Made by a program: the position numbers and the translations under genes. From NCBI GenBank assembly GCA_963746255.1, contig CAVVAJ010000007.1:186001-250000 (forward strand): a DNA stretch of 64,000 nucleotides. The letters run 5' to 3'. The DNA comes from DAOVXM01 sp963746255 (GTDB lineage: Bacteria; Chloroflexota; Anaerolineae; Anaerolineales; UBA4823). Below the pieces are notes generated by a model. It did not search any database and was not told the DNA's origin. It was given only the letters and a program-made list of their open reading frames with translations. This document shows positions 28,161 through 36,860 of the stretch, piece after piece (the first letter of the stretch is position 1; the number at the start of each line of letters is the position of its first letter).

Positions 28161-29165
28161 ATGCATATAGTATATATATATACAGAACAAACTGTAAACG
28201 ATAGGTGGTTTTATTGGCGGGGGGCACTACCCACTAAAGCCATAAACAGATACAGTCGCAATCGCGCCGCACTGCTATCATCGACTGAGTTTGCCAGCTA
28301 TTTGCCAAACGCTGTGAAGCAATGCAACAGCGCTGATATGATCGTTATCAATCCTCGGATTTCTAGCAAGTTATTTCCGGTGATACGTTATTGGATCTCC
28401 CAAGATAAGATAATCATCTATGATTTTAATGATGACCATCTACCCAACCAATTTGATGTCAATGGTGATTTTTTGGATTTGGTGTACGCCGCGACAGCTT
28501 CCTCGCGGCGGGTGGTCAGTGATTGGCTGCCTTATGCAGACGTTCGATACCTGCCGAACTTCATTGACCTGAAATACTACGAGAACATTCTTGATGACGG
28601 AGACGAGGATCTAGTTATCGGTTGGGCGGGGATAAATACTACTCCTTCCACCTTGTATGAGAGTGGCTTAGGGGAAGCTCTCCAACGGATTTGCGATCGA
28701 TATTCTCACGTCAAAGTTATGATTACTGCTGAGACAGTGAATCTCGCCGGGGAGTTACATCTACCGGATAATCGATTGATTTATCAACCTTGGGTTCCGT
28801 ATGATGAGTGGGGCAGTATACTCTCACAGGTTGATATCGGGGTTGCACCGCTTGCGGGCTACATGGATGAGCGGCAAAGCTGGACTCGCCTCTTAGAATA
28901 TATGGTAATGAAGATACCCTGGATTGCGAGTAAAAGTATGGCATACCACGAGCTGCGCCCATACGGTTTGCTGGTGGACAACACGCCCGAGGCATGGGAA
29001 TTTGCGCTGCAGGAGAAGGTGGAATATATATCTGAGTATCGCAAGCAAGCGGCAGCGGGACCCTATCTATATGCGATTAGTCAGAGCATTGATGATAACG
29101 TTGACGAGATTATTCGCGTGTATTCGTCGATTCGCAGCAAGTACCTCTGCAACCGCAGATTGTGA
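28161..29165 (+). CDS. Glycosyltransferase, GT4/GT-B type
   Basis: The 334-residue protein has a short N-terminal Rossmann half (MHIVYIYTEQTVNDRWFYWR, IIYDFNDDHLPN) and a C-terminal half with GT4 features: VIGWAGINTTPSTLY, LIYQPWVPYDEWGSILSQVDIGVAPL, and the donor-binding WTRLLEYMVMKIPWIAS. This is the E-x7-E region with the second acid replaced. It probably transfers a sugar to an envelope acceptor; donor and acceptor are unknown. It is preceded by 255 bp without genes and stands alone. AT content is slightly higher than in its neighbours. Confidence 0.8.
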   Translation: MHIVYIYTEQTVNDRWFYWRGALPTKAINRYSRNRAALLSSTEFASYLPNAVKQCNSADMIVINPRISSKLFPVIRYWISQDKIIIYDFNDDHLPNQFDVNGDFLDLVYAATASSRRVVSDWLPYADVRYLPNFIDLKYYENILDDGDEDLVIGWAGINTTPSTLYESGLGEALQRICDRYSHVKVMITAETVNLAGELHLPDNRLIYQPWVPYDEWGSILSQVDIGVAPLAGYMDERQSWTRLLEYMVMKIPWIASKSMAYHELRPYGLLVDNTPEAWEFALQEKVEYISEYRKQAAAGPYLYAISQSIDDNVDEIIRVYSSIRSKYLCNRRL

Positions 29166-29351
29166 GCAGCAGCAAAATATCACGGGGCAACAAGATATAC
29201 TCATAAACAAAACATCGCAAAGTGTGCAAAGTGTCAGTTGGATTTCGAAGCTGGCTGCAGTTCTAGCTAGTTATATCTGATAGGATGGATTATCGGGCTC
29301 GAAGCTTATGGGAATGCGAATGATAGCGGGGATAAGGAGTATTCGCGAATG

Positions 29352-29774
29352 TTATTTAGGTAAATCTCTTATTGCTTTAGGTCTTTTCATGATTGGTGGA
29401 GTTATCGCTGCGTTCCGGGTTGATATCTGGCGTATCTCGTCATTCAGAGCCCGGATACCCTCTTGAAGTCGTAAAATGCGATCGTTTAATTCCGATTGGA
29501 GCGCCTGCGGGATATCGACGACAGCAGGACTCTCAGAGTTCACAATAAATTCGTTTGCGATCTTTTTCAGAACGACTTGACGCTGGCTTTGTAAATGTTG
29601 GATATCGTCGACTGTTATCTCGATTTCTTCATAGAGTTCATTTACTGTATGCATATCATAGTCTGAAAGAGCTTGGCTTTCGGACAGCTTAAGCCGTAGA
29701 AGCTTTTGAACAGTCCGAAATTCTTCTACCAGTAAACTTTCCAAAACAGTTTGCAGGTTTTCTGTTCGTCCCAT
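29352..29774 (-). CDS. FlgN-like helical protein
   Basis: A protein of about 140 residues, almost entirely helical, whose pattern fits the flagellar export chaperone FlgN: LLVEEFRTVQKLLRLKLSESQAL, then D-x-L repeats, QSQRQVVLKKIANEF, and a final coiled coil (ALNDEIRQIS). The family is weakly conserved, so the call rests partly on its neighbours: an FlgM-like gene and a FliA-like sigma factor lie upstream on the same strand. No other flagellar genes are in the window. A MITE-like element separates it from the FlgM-like gene. Confidence 0.5.
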   Translation of the reverse strand: MGRTENLQTVLESLLVEEFRTVQKLLRLKLSESQALSDYDMHTVNELYEEIEITVDDIQHLQSQRQVVLKKIANEFIVNSESPAVVDIPQALQSELNDRILRLQEGIRALNDEIRQISTRNAAITPPIMKRPKAIRDLPK

Positions 29775-29822
29775 CACCACTGCATTACTCCGACAGCAAT
29801 TTCTGTTACACCTACGCCTTAC

Positions 29823-29942
29823 TAGTGCTTTGTCAAAGATGAAAGTTTCATTCGATATCCGAGTAGCTACTCCCTTAGCAATGCTTAAAGTATTCCGTCT
29901 ACACTTAATTCTTTCTAAACAATCAAATTTGACGGAACACTA
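29823..29942. mobile_element. MITE-like inverted-repeat element, copy B
   Basis: This 120-bp element has ends TAGTGCTTTGTCAAA and TTTGACGGAACACTA, which pair as imperfect terminal inverted repeats and include flanking TA. The core AAAGTTTCATTCGATATCCG is identical to copy A (19487-19605) in inverted orientation. It carries no ORF. Its right end supplies the TAG stop codon of the FlgM-like gene. IS630/Tc1-mariner-type mobilisation is inferred from the TA boundary; no transposase gene is in the window. Confidence 0.75.
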
Positions 29943-30158
29943 GAGATCATGATCTCCAGTCAATATAGGGAATATCCGGTTGCCTAACTGCTCAACATGG
30001 ATTACATAAGTATCGGACGAGATTCTCTCCTTGATTGAACTGACAAGATCATACCGGACCTCAGACGAGTTTTCTAAAACGGTGTGGGCTCTTCTGAGCA
30101 AGGAATTGAGGCTAGATGAGGGTAAATTGTTTCCTTGAGATGGATTTGTAGAGTTCAT
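29940..30158 (-). CDS. FlgM-like anti-sigma factor, 3' end terminated by a MITE
   Basis: A 72-residue frame from ATG 30158 contains SSLNSLLRRAHTVLENSSEVRYDLVSSIKERISSDTYVIHVEQLGNRIF. The segment VRxDLVxxIKERIxxxTYxxxxEQLxxRI is the FlgM sigma-28-binding consensus. FlgM holds sigma-28 inactive until exported. The last residues (LTGDHDL) run straight into the inverted-repeat end of the MITE, whose TAG closes the frame, so the native C-terminus may be lost. It lies downstream of the FliA-like gene. A longer upstream extension in the same frame lacks a ribosome site. Confidence 0.6.
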   Translation of the reverse strand: MNSTNPSQGNNLPSSSLNSLLRRAHTVLENSSEVRYDLVSSIKERISSDTYVIHVEQLGNRIFPILTGDHDL

Positions 30159-30404
30159 TTTTTTCTGTGGTCGTCTCGATAAGCCAATAGTGTGAATTGT
30201 GCAGTGGGCAATATTACAAAATATCGCTGCGCAGGAATACTCCGGTATTGGGTTATGCCTTAGTACTATTTTCGACAGTGTGATCAAAAACTTTATCAAA
30301 TTGCAAGGAATTTTTGAGTATTGGGACTGCGATGATTAAAGAAATGTCCGGTAGAACGCAAAAATGCCCCAGCAACCTGAGGCATATATCGGGAATCCAT
30401 ATGG

Positions 30405-31288
30405 TCATACTCTGACAGGTAGTTGGTTTAGCTCTCTGGCAAATATTTTGCGTGGGGCGCGAGCACTGTTTTTTGTTTTAGCTGTCTTTGCTGAACTATT
30501 CGCTAATTGTGTGGTCGCATCCAATGTGCTTTTCAGCTTGGCGACAATACGACCGTGTAATTGGCAAACCCGCGATTTCGGAAATATCCAATACCGCACC
30601 AATTTCCTTGAAGGTCAAGCCATCATTGTAGTAGAGCGAGAGGATCAGCTGGTCTCGGTCTGGCAGTTCCTGGATGGATCTAATTACCAGGGTTTTTTGG
30701 TCTGCATCTTCGATGAGTTCGAAGGGATCGACTTGGCTGTCATCGGCTACCAACTCATGGAAGGATGCCTCTTCATCTTCATAGATGCTTGGGTTCGTGT
30801 CAAGAGAGACAACCACGTGGCTGTAGTCAATTAATGCCTGGCGGACTTTCTCCGGGGGCATATCTATGTATTCGGCTAATTCTTCATCCGTGGGGTGGCG
30901 GTGGTGTACTTCCCATAAATCATCGATCGCATCCTGCACCAACCGAGCTCTTTTCCTGGCCCCGCGGTGGGAGCCAATCCAGGGCGCGCAGATAATCGAT
31001 AACTTTCCCCCGGATGCGGAGAGTAGCATACGTGCTGAACTGTGTCCCATATTCATAATTGAACCGGTCTACACTTTCGATCAAACCAATTATTCCTTGG
31101 CTAGCAGCATCCTCATATTCAGGTCCCATAGATTTCGAAAGGCCTAGTCTTCCAAGCACAAAGTGAACTAACGGGATATAGCGGAGCACGATATCATCTC
31201 GAATTGCAGTGTTATTGGTGGTTTGGTACTCTTGGATCAGTTGGGCATCGTCATTTTTGTGTCGCATAATTTGGGCCATATTCTTCAT
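30405..31288 (-). pseudogene. FliA-like (sigma-28) RNA polymerase sigma factor with two single-base insertions
   Basis: Read across three frames this is a complete sigma-28: region 2 (LVHFVLGRLGLSKSMGPEYEDAASQGIIGLIESVDRF, YATLRIRGKVIDYLRALDWLPPR), region 3 (KRARLVQDAIDDLWEVHHRHPTDEELAEYI), and region 4 (LPDRDQLILSLYYNDGLTFKEIGAVLDISES, RVCQLHGRIVAKLK). One extra base in the GGGG run near 30963 and one in the AAA near 30587 break it. FliA directs transcription of motility or other late genes. FlgM-like and FlgN-like genes follow, so a regulatory trio existed here. True decay and assembly error are both possible. Confidence 0.8.
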
Positions 31289-31392
31289 AGTGGATAGATA
31301 GATCAGTTACACATTTTTTTGCCGTAGCCCAAGAATACCCGTAATCTATACATAAGACAGTAAAGCTGAAGTGAAGCTACCCTAAAGATTGC

Positions 31393-31426
31393 GTAAAAAA
31401 AGGCTTTATGGGCTAAATACCCATAA
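31393..31426 (-). terminator. Intrinsic terminator after the sensor kinase
   Basis: On the minus strand, TTATGGG and CCCATAA enclose a seven-base loop and are followed within six bases by TTTTTTT. It lies about 90 bp past the histidine kinase stop. A further inverted repeat CTCCTGTG/CACAGGAG (31436-31473) stands between them. Confidence 0.7.
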
Positions 31427-31515
31427 TGTAAGCACCTCCTGTGAGCTGATTTGCATATTAAACTACACAGGAGATGACGTAATTTGTGGGATATGAGGTT
31501 GGATATGGTATGGAT

Positions 31516-33174
31516 TTAAGTAGATGGCAGAACCACAGTTAATTTTGTGCCGATCCCCGGCTTGCTGTCCACTAATATTCGCCCGCCATGCTGTTTTATT
31601 ATCCGGTGACACACCGATAACCCCAATCCTGTCCCTTGCCCTGGCCCTTTTGTCGTATAAAAGGGCTCAAAAATCCGGGAGAGTTGGTCGGGGTTCATGC
31701 CTTCACCGCTATCCGAAAAGATTACATGAACTTCATTATCCTTATGTTTTGTTTCAATTTGCACTTTGCGTCGCTCTGAGCCTAACGAGTCAATTGCGTT
31801 CGTCAGCAGGTTTAACCAAACCCCTTGCAAGTGGTCCTGACTGGCAATGATCGTTGGGATATCTTCCGCGGGTAGGAACTTTAGATCGACAGACCGGGCG
31901 ACGATATCGTGTTGGAGTAGAGCCAGGGCTTTGTCGATGGTTAAATTGATATCGGTTGGATTGAACTCATATTGCTCTCGGCGCGCCATATCTAACAAGT
32001 TGCGTACCACCTGACTGGCTCGTTCTCCGGCAAGCGCGATTAATTCAACCAATTCTTGTTTGTCGTCATCGGGAGGTAGCTCTCGCATCAATAGTTGGGC
32101 ATTGGCTATGACAGCGGTTAGCGGATTGTTGATCTCGTGAGCGAGCCCAGCTGCCAGTTGCCCTACTGCGGCGAGTTTTTCTGACTGAGCGAGTGTGACT
32201 TCAAGACGGCGTTTCTCAGTGACATCCTGCTCGATAAGAATCGCTTGGACAATCTGGTTGTCTTTATCATGAATTGGGTATGAGCTTATCTCCCATTCCA
32301 GGGGGTCAAGTTCAGTCTCCCACAATCGCTTGGTTCTGGCAGTGTGGTCGCCACTAATGATGGTCTCGATGACCTGGCAATCGGGACAGGGGTCGGAGCG
32401 CTGGTAGAGAGCTTCATAGCAGCGACGGCCGACGAGATGTTCCGGGGGGTGATTTATGCGGTTTGCACGATGCATGTTAATCGCAGCTAGATTGAAATTG
32501 CTGTCGATGATATACATAGACGTGGGGATGCTGTCAAACAAAGCCCGCAAGATATTTCTAGAATTCAACAATTGCCAGCGGATCACTTCAAGCTCAGCAT
32601 TGGAAATTTTTAATTTCTGAATAGTGTTTTCGTTATGAATCTTCCGTGTTAACGCAGCTGCGAGAATGACCAAACTCTCTTCATCTTGCTCGGTGAAGGG
32701 GCCATCGATTTTATTTAAGATCGCAATCGTACCTAAAACGTGATCGTCAATGGATAAGGGCGTACACAATAACGATGCCGGGAGGATGTCAAGCGTCTCA
32801 GCGAGGAACCGCAGATCAACATCATTGGTAATATGGTTGTTTAATACAACCTCTTTGTGTGCAATGCAGTACTCGATCGGTCCCCCTTCCAAATCGGTTG
32901 TTTCCCAGTAATATCTCAGTGTCTCTTGAAGGTTATACTGTTCAACAACTACGTCCACTTTATCTTCGTTTAGAAGGATTACGGCACAGATTTCAACGCC
33001 GAATACGCGGCAGATATCCCTCACTAAAGCGTCATAAATTTCGTCTGCCGATAACGTGACATTGATTATCTCGGCAATAAGAAGAAGAATTTCCCGCTCC
33101 TCAACACCTCCAATCAGCCTGCGGGATTTTTTGGAGGAAAGCATCACTGGTTGTGGTTCAACATCATTTATCAT
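31516..33174 (-). CDS. Soluble sensor histidine kinase (GAF-PAS-HisKA-HATPase)
   Basis: The 552-residue protein has no membrane helix. A GAF domain spans about residues 20-190 (IYDALVRDICRVFGVEICAVILL). A PAS domain covers about 205-330, with a CPDCQV segment (SDPCPDCQVIE) that might bind a metal or respond to redox. A HisKA H-box, LAAGLAHEINNPLTAV, follows, then ATPase motifs: N-box (LLTNAIDSLGS), G1 (SDSGEGMNPDQL) and G2 (GPGQGTGLGLSV). It should autophosphorylate on the H-box histidine. It is the last gene of a three-gene unit with two response regulators upstream; the gap to the previous gene is 41 bp. Confidence 0.92.
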   Translation of the reverse strand: MINDVEPQPVMLSSKKSRRLIGGVEEREILLLIAEIINVTLSADEIYDALVRDICRVFGVEICAVILLNEDKVDVVVEQYNLQETLRYYWETTDLEGGPIEYCIAHKEVVLNNHITNDVDLRFLAETLDILPASLLCTPLSIDDHVLGTIAILNKIDGPFTEQDEESLVILAAALTRKIHNENTIQKLKISNAELEVIRWQLLNSRNILRALFDSIPTSMYIIDSNFNLAAINMHRANRINHPPEHLVGRRCYEALYQRSDPCPDCQVIETIISGDHTARTKRLWETELDPLEWEISSYPIHDKDNQIVQAILIEQDVTEKRRLEVTLAQSEKLAAVGQLAAGLAHEINNPLTAVIANAQLLMRELPPDDDKQELVELIALAGERASQVVRNLLDMARREQYEFNPTDINLTIDKALALLQHDIVARSVDLKFLPAEDIPTIIASQDHLQGVWLNLLTNAIDSLGSERRKVQIETKHKDNEVHVIFSDSGEGMNPDQLSRIFEPFYTTKGPGQGTGLGLSVCHRIIKQHGGRILVDSKPGIGTKLTVVLPST

Positions 33175-33215
33175 TGCGCAGAATCACCGAACCTTTATGC
33201 AGAGCTAGCCCTATT

Positions 33216-34016
33216 TCATTCAATTGAGGGATCGACGGTATATCCAAAACCCGGCACGGTTCTCAAGAAAGTTGGCTCGCTTGGGTTAGCCTCAATCCGC
33301 TCGCGCAGGTTCTTCACGTGTACCCGCACTAAATCTGGGCTGCCGGTATCCGCTGGGTAATCCCAAACTTCATCCAGTAAGCGATTTGGTGAAAAGATTT
33401 GTCCGGGATGGCTCATCAAATGGTACAGCAGGTCGTACTGTACCGGCGTAAGCCGCATTTTCCCCCTTTCTGGCGTGTATAGTTCATACGTTCTTGTATC
33501 AAGTACAAAATCATCAACGATCAGGTAGTTAGCTGATTCTTGATGCTTCGGTTCATGGTTTATTTGTTCGATGATTGCTTGCAATCGTGGGGGTATGTTC
33601 TTCTGTGTTTCTTCTGCTACTATCGCCAATTCACTTTGTTTTATTGTCCGTCTGATGATTGCTCGGACGTGTAAGATTAACTCGTCGATATTGAATGGTT
33701 TACATAGGTAGTCGTCTGCTCCAGCGTTGAAGCCTTCGATTTTATCTTCATCTTTGATCTTGGCGGTCAAGAAAAGAATTGGAACTCCAGACAATTTGAT
33801 GTCTGAGCGCATTTCACGACAAACCGTATACCCATCCATTCCGGGCATAATCACATCAAGGATGACCAAATCGGGCAGATTGGCGCGTGCGGTTTTTAGC
33901 CCCTCAACACCGCTGCTAGCTGTCGTCACATGATAATCCTCGCTCCGTAAACTTCTTTTAATCGTTCGGGAAACAATTTCATCATCCTCAATGATTAGGA
34001 TCTTATATGTTGTCAC
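33216..34016 (-). CDS. OmpR/PhoB-family response regulator
   Basis: The 266-residue protein has a receiver domain (ILIIEDDEIVSRTIKRSL; phosphoacceptor Asp in DLVILDVIMPG; Lys in ILFLTAKIKD) and a winged-helix DNA-binding domain (RLTPVQYDLLYHLMSHPGQIFSPNRLLDEVWDYP, VRVHVKNLRERIE). The spacer of about 50 residues is longer than usual. The GTG at 34016 is chosen because GGAGGG precedes it and it follows the upstream stop by one base, so translation is coupled. It is the likely output of the phosphorelay. Confidence 0.92.
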   Translation of the reverse strand: MTTYKILIIEDDEIVSRTIKRSLRSEDYHVTTASSGVEGLKTARANLPDLVILDVIMPGMDGYTVCREMRSDIKLSGVPILFLTAKIKDEDKIEGFNAGADDYLCKPFNIDELILHVRAIIRRTIKQSELAIVAEETQKNIPPRLQAIIEQINHEPKHQESANYLIVDDFVLDTRTYELYTPERGKMRLTPVQYDLLYHLMSHPGQIFSPNRLLDEVWDYPADTGSPDLVRVHVKNLRERIEANPSEPTFLRTVPGFGYTVDPSIE

Positions 34017-34017
34017 T

Positions 34018-35496
34018 TTATCCCTCCACCGGTATGGTGACTCGCATGATCGATCCGCGCTTTGGAACGCTTTCAATCATCATGCTCCCTTTCAAGCTCC
34101 GAATGATTGCTAAACAAATATCCATTTCAATCACATGATTAGTCGACTTGGTGTTGTTTTGGCTCATGTCCTTGGGCATTAATCGTGAAAATCCCTCGTC
34201 ATTCGGCACAGCGTTATCTACGATATCTACCTGTATACTGTTGCCAGCGGATTTCGATTGGATATAAATATTACCAGATTGCCCGTGTGGGATCCGGTCA
34301 GCGGCTATTCTCAAAATCGTGGTCCACAAGTCAAGTAATAACCCCCGGTTACCATCGATCACCGGTAGATTTTCTGCTAGCTGGGCAACTACGATGATAT
34401 CCCTGGATTGGAAAAGCGTGTTCAACATGTGTACTGCAGACTTAATCGTTGGATTAATTGAACTGCTTTCGTTGTGACTTGAAAGCGGTCCTATTAAGTC
34501 AAGCATATTGTTGAGAATGTGTTCAGCATATCTCCTCGCTGCCTCATACGGGGTTGATGGGTCATGACCGTTATTGCTTGTGTTGAGATTAGCCAGAGCT
34601 GTTTGCTGTTGACTGCAGATCTGGGCCATCGTATCGTTTAATTTTCCGATATATTCTGGGAATAGACCCATGATGGAATAAAACCGCGCGCTCTCCTGTA
34701 AATCCCCTTGATTGAAATTCACTGTACTGCCAAAATCAGACGCCGTCGTAGTTGTCTGCAAAATATCTAGATAACCGATATGTTCCTGAGTTGGCTCTCC
34801 GGTTCTTAGTGCTCTTAATTTCGAAATTACCTCGATTTGACTCTTATTTTGTCTGAATTGCCGTTTGGCAATAATCAGCTCTTGATGGTTTGGAGTTGGT
34901 TCAAATTTCTCGAGTGAGAAGTTGACACGATAAAAATCTTTGACCGCTGTCCCGCGGACCTTGTCTGCAGTAGTAGAAAAGAAGTTTTCTGCGGCGTTGT
35001 TCAAATAGGTAATGTAACCATTCCTATCCCAAACAACAACGATTTCAGGGAGATTGTTAATAACAATCTCTAGTATGCGATTAGTCTCGAACGACGTCTG
35101 CTCTTTGCTGCGGTTTCTTGTTTCCTGAACAGCTTTATGCACCAGAGAAGGCAGCCTTCGGAGGTCATCGGTGCCCTTTACAAGATATTCTTTTGCCCCT
35201 AATTGCATGGCGCGGATAGCGAGTCGTTCATCACAATGACCCGAGATCATGAATACAGGGAGAGAATGGTCGCGGTAGGTAAGCTTTCCAAGAGTGGATA
35301 TCCCATCCCCGTCTGGTAGGGTGTAATCCAGAAGGATTGCGTCATACTTGGCACTTGAGATTTGCTTCCAGAAACCTTTAATGGTGTTAGTGCGCTCTGT
35401 GACAAAGGGACCTGAAATTGTTAGGTATTCCTTTAACAATTCAGCCTGTTCGTCATCATCTTCAACGAGTAAGATACGGTACGCTTCGGTCATCAT
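34018..35496 (-). CDS. Receiver-PAS protein with a degenerate histidine-kinase-like ATPase domain
   Basis: The 492-residue protein has an N-terminal receiver (RILLVEDDDEQAELLKEYL, Asp in AILLDYTLPDGDG, Lys in AKEYLVKG), a PAS domain (ILEIVINNLPEIVVVWDRNGYITYLNNAAENFF) and a C-terminal region folded like HisKA/HATPase. No H-box histidine is seen. The ATP-binding motifs are altered: IVDNAVPN replaces DNGxGI, and the G2 glycine cluster is missing. It is likely a phosphoryl receiver or scaffold rather than an active kinase. It is the first gene of the three-gene unit. Confidence 0.8.
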   Translation of the reverse strand: MMTEAYRILLVEDDDEQAELLKEYLTISGPFVTERTNTIKGFWKQISSAKYDAILLDYTLPDGDGISTLGKLTYRDHSLPVFMISGHCDERLAIRAMQLGAKEYLVKGTDDLRRLPSLVHKAVQETRNRSKEQTSFETNRILEIVINNLPEIVVVWDRNGYITYLNNAAENFFSTTADKVRGTAVKDFYRVNFSLEKFEPTPNHQELIIAKRQFRQNKSQIEVISKLRALRTGEPTQEHIGYLDILQTTTTASDFGSTVNFNQGDLQESARFYSIMGLFPEYIGKLNDTMAQICSQQQTALANLNTSNNGHDPSTPYEAARRYAEHILNNMLDLIGPLSSHNESSSINPTIKSAVHMLNTLFQSRDIIVVAQLAENLPVIDGNRGLLLDLWTTILRIAADRIPHGQSGNIYIQSKSAGNSIQVDIVDNAVPNDEGFSRLMPKDMSQNNTKSTNHVIEMDICLAIIRSLKGSMMIESVPKRGSIMRVTIPVEG

Positions 35497-35817
35497 TTAA
35501 GCTTGGCTCCACATGACAACCGTGCAATCTTTGTGCCTTGATCTACGCGTCCTTACTTGACAAGATCGATGATCCTAATACAATACGGCACCCTTCGATC
35601 TGATGATATATTGGGAGAATGTTTCTTTCCATAAAAAACTGTAAAGTTATCATGGGGGAGCTATTTCAGGTTAAAACCTATTCGGTTTCGTTGGACTCGA
35701 CGGGCATCAAATTTATGGTGATTATTGCGAAATCTTTGCTCGTTATGGGATTGCTCCGCTTTATCTGTACCCCCAAAAGGGAATGAAGCGAGCAGTCAAT
35801 GCTCGCTTCATATTAGA
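35497..35817. other. Intergenic region upstream of the phosphorelay operon
   Basis: This 321-bp stretch between the phosphorelay and tRNA-Cys should hold the operon promoter. I see no ORF and no clear hairpin with a T-run. Confidence 0.45.
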
Positions 35818-35888
35818 GGCGACGACGGGATTCGAACCCGTGATCAGGGTTTTGCAGACCCTTGCCTTTCCAACTTGGCCACGTCGCC
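35818..35888 (-). tRNA. tRNA-Cys (GCA)
   Basis: Minus-strand cloverleaf of 71 nt. The acceptor stem is GGCGACG/CGTCGCC, the anticodon loop CTGCAAA gives GCA, and the T-loop is GGTTCGAATCC. CCA is not encoded. It is first of a three-tRNA group. Confidence 0.95.
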
Positions 35889-35958
35889 ATAATAATCAGG
35901 CTGACTGCAAATAGTGTAGATGTCCCATTTGCTATCAGCCATGAGTGGGAAAAATTGA

Positions 35959-36030
35959 GCGGGCAACGGGACTCGAACCCGTGACCTTCTCCTTGGCAAG
36001 GAGATGTTCTACCAACTGAACCATGCCCGC
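35959..36030 (-). tRNA. tRNA-Gly (GCC)
   Basis: Minus-strand cloverleaf of 72 nt. The acceptor stem is GCGGGCA/TGCCCGC, the anticodon stem CTCCT/AGGAG encloses TGCC with anticodon GCC, and the T-loop is GGTTCGAGTCC. CCA is not encoded. Confidence 0.95.
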
Positions 36031-36057
36031 GTTATCGGCCTGTGTCTGGCCGAGAAT

Positions 36058-36129
36058 GCCGAGAGCCAGAATCGAACTGGCGACACCATGATTTTCAGTC
36101 ATGTGCTCTACCAACTGAGCTATCTCGGC
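36058..36129 (-). tRNA. tRNA-Phe (GAA)
   Basis: Minus-strand cloverleaf of 72 nt. The acceptor stem is GCCGAGA/TCTCGGC, the anticodon stem CATGA/TCATG encloses CTGAAAA, giving GAA, and the T-loop is AGTTCGATTCT. CCA is not encoded. Confidence 0.94.
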
Positions 36130-36270
36130 CTAAACTCATGCTAAAAAGCGAACCTTATTTTACCTACATGTCAGATGCTTGTCAAGCGAGCACAGTCTGC
36201 CGCATTATTCTGATCGCCCCCCAGCACACATTTTCTTTTACGCTAAGAATTTCCCTCGGTGATATCATCT

Positions 36271-36738
36271 TTAGTTACCATCAATCTTGTAAAGCGATTG
36301 ATTATCAGCATGATATGTGTATGTGTAATCTAATTTTTCACCTCTCAGGGCTCGGGGTATCCAGTGGCGCCCGTCAGGCCACATCCTATCATATGGAATA
36401 TCGTAAATATTGAACCAAAATGGTTCTATTTCCGAACTCTCTTGGGGGAAACCTTTCCAAGAATATAGTATATATACATGGACATAATGGTCCCACGCAG
36501 GTTTTGAAGGAAACAGGAATGTAAGCGCGCCGGCTTTCTTCAGCTGCCCGGGTGAGGCTGTGATGCTGGTTTCTTCCCGCAGTTCTCGGACAACAGCCTG
36601 TTCTACAACCTCAGCGGGTTCAATTTTCCCTCCGAAGCAAACAATTTTACCTTCCCCGAATCCCTTTTTCTTCAACCCTAATAATATCTTTTGGGCGGGA
36701 TTCCCATCGACCAATAAACATATCGTTGCGTATTTCAT
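36271..36738 (-). CDS. NUDIX hydrolase, MTH1-like (8-oxo-dGTP diphosphatase type)
   Basis: The 155-residue protein has a full Nudix box (GGKIEPAEVVEQAVVRELREETSI). Further features are those of eukaryotic-type MTH1: an early LLGLKKKGFGEGKIVCFGGK, FPSKPAWDHYVHVY, and FWFNIYDIPYDRMWPDGRHWIP in the nucleotide-recognition position. MTH1 enzymes remove oxidised purine nucleotides from the pool. With mutY at 38.8 kb this gives two parts of oxidised-guanine defence in one neighbourhood, though not in one operon. Confidence 0.88.
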   Translation of the reverse strand: MKYATICLLVDGNPAQKILLGLKKKGFGEGKIVCFGGKIEPAEVVEQAVVRELREETSITASPGQLKKAGALTFLFPSKPAWDHYVHVYILYSWKGFPQESSEIEPFWFNIYDIPYDRMWPDGRHWIPRALRGEKLDYTYTYHADNQSLYKIDGN

Positions 36739-36860
36739 CTACTCGTTCTCAATTTTCTGGGACATCTTGCTGAGATTTCCAGGGGTGTTAATTCGTTATG
36801 ATAAATAGGAAAAGGCTGCATCGCGGTTCTCGGTGGGTTTTACCGTTGATCGAGCGCAGG

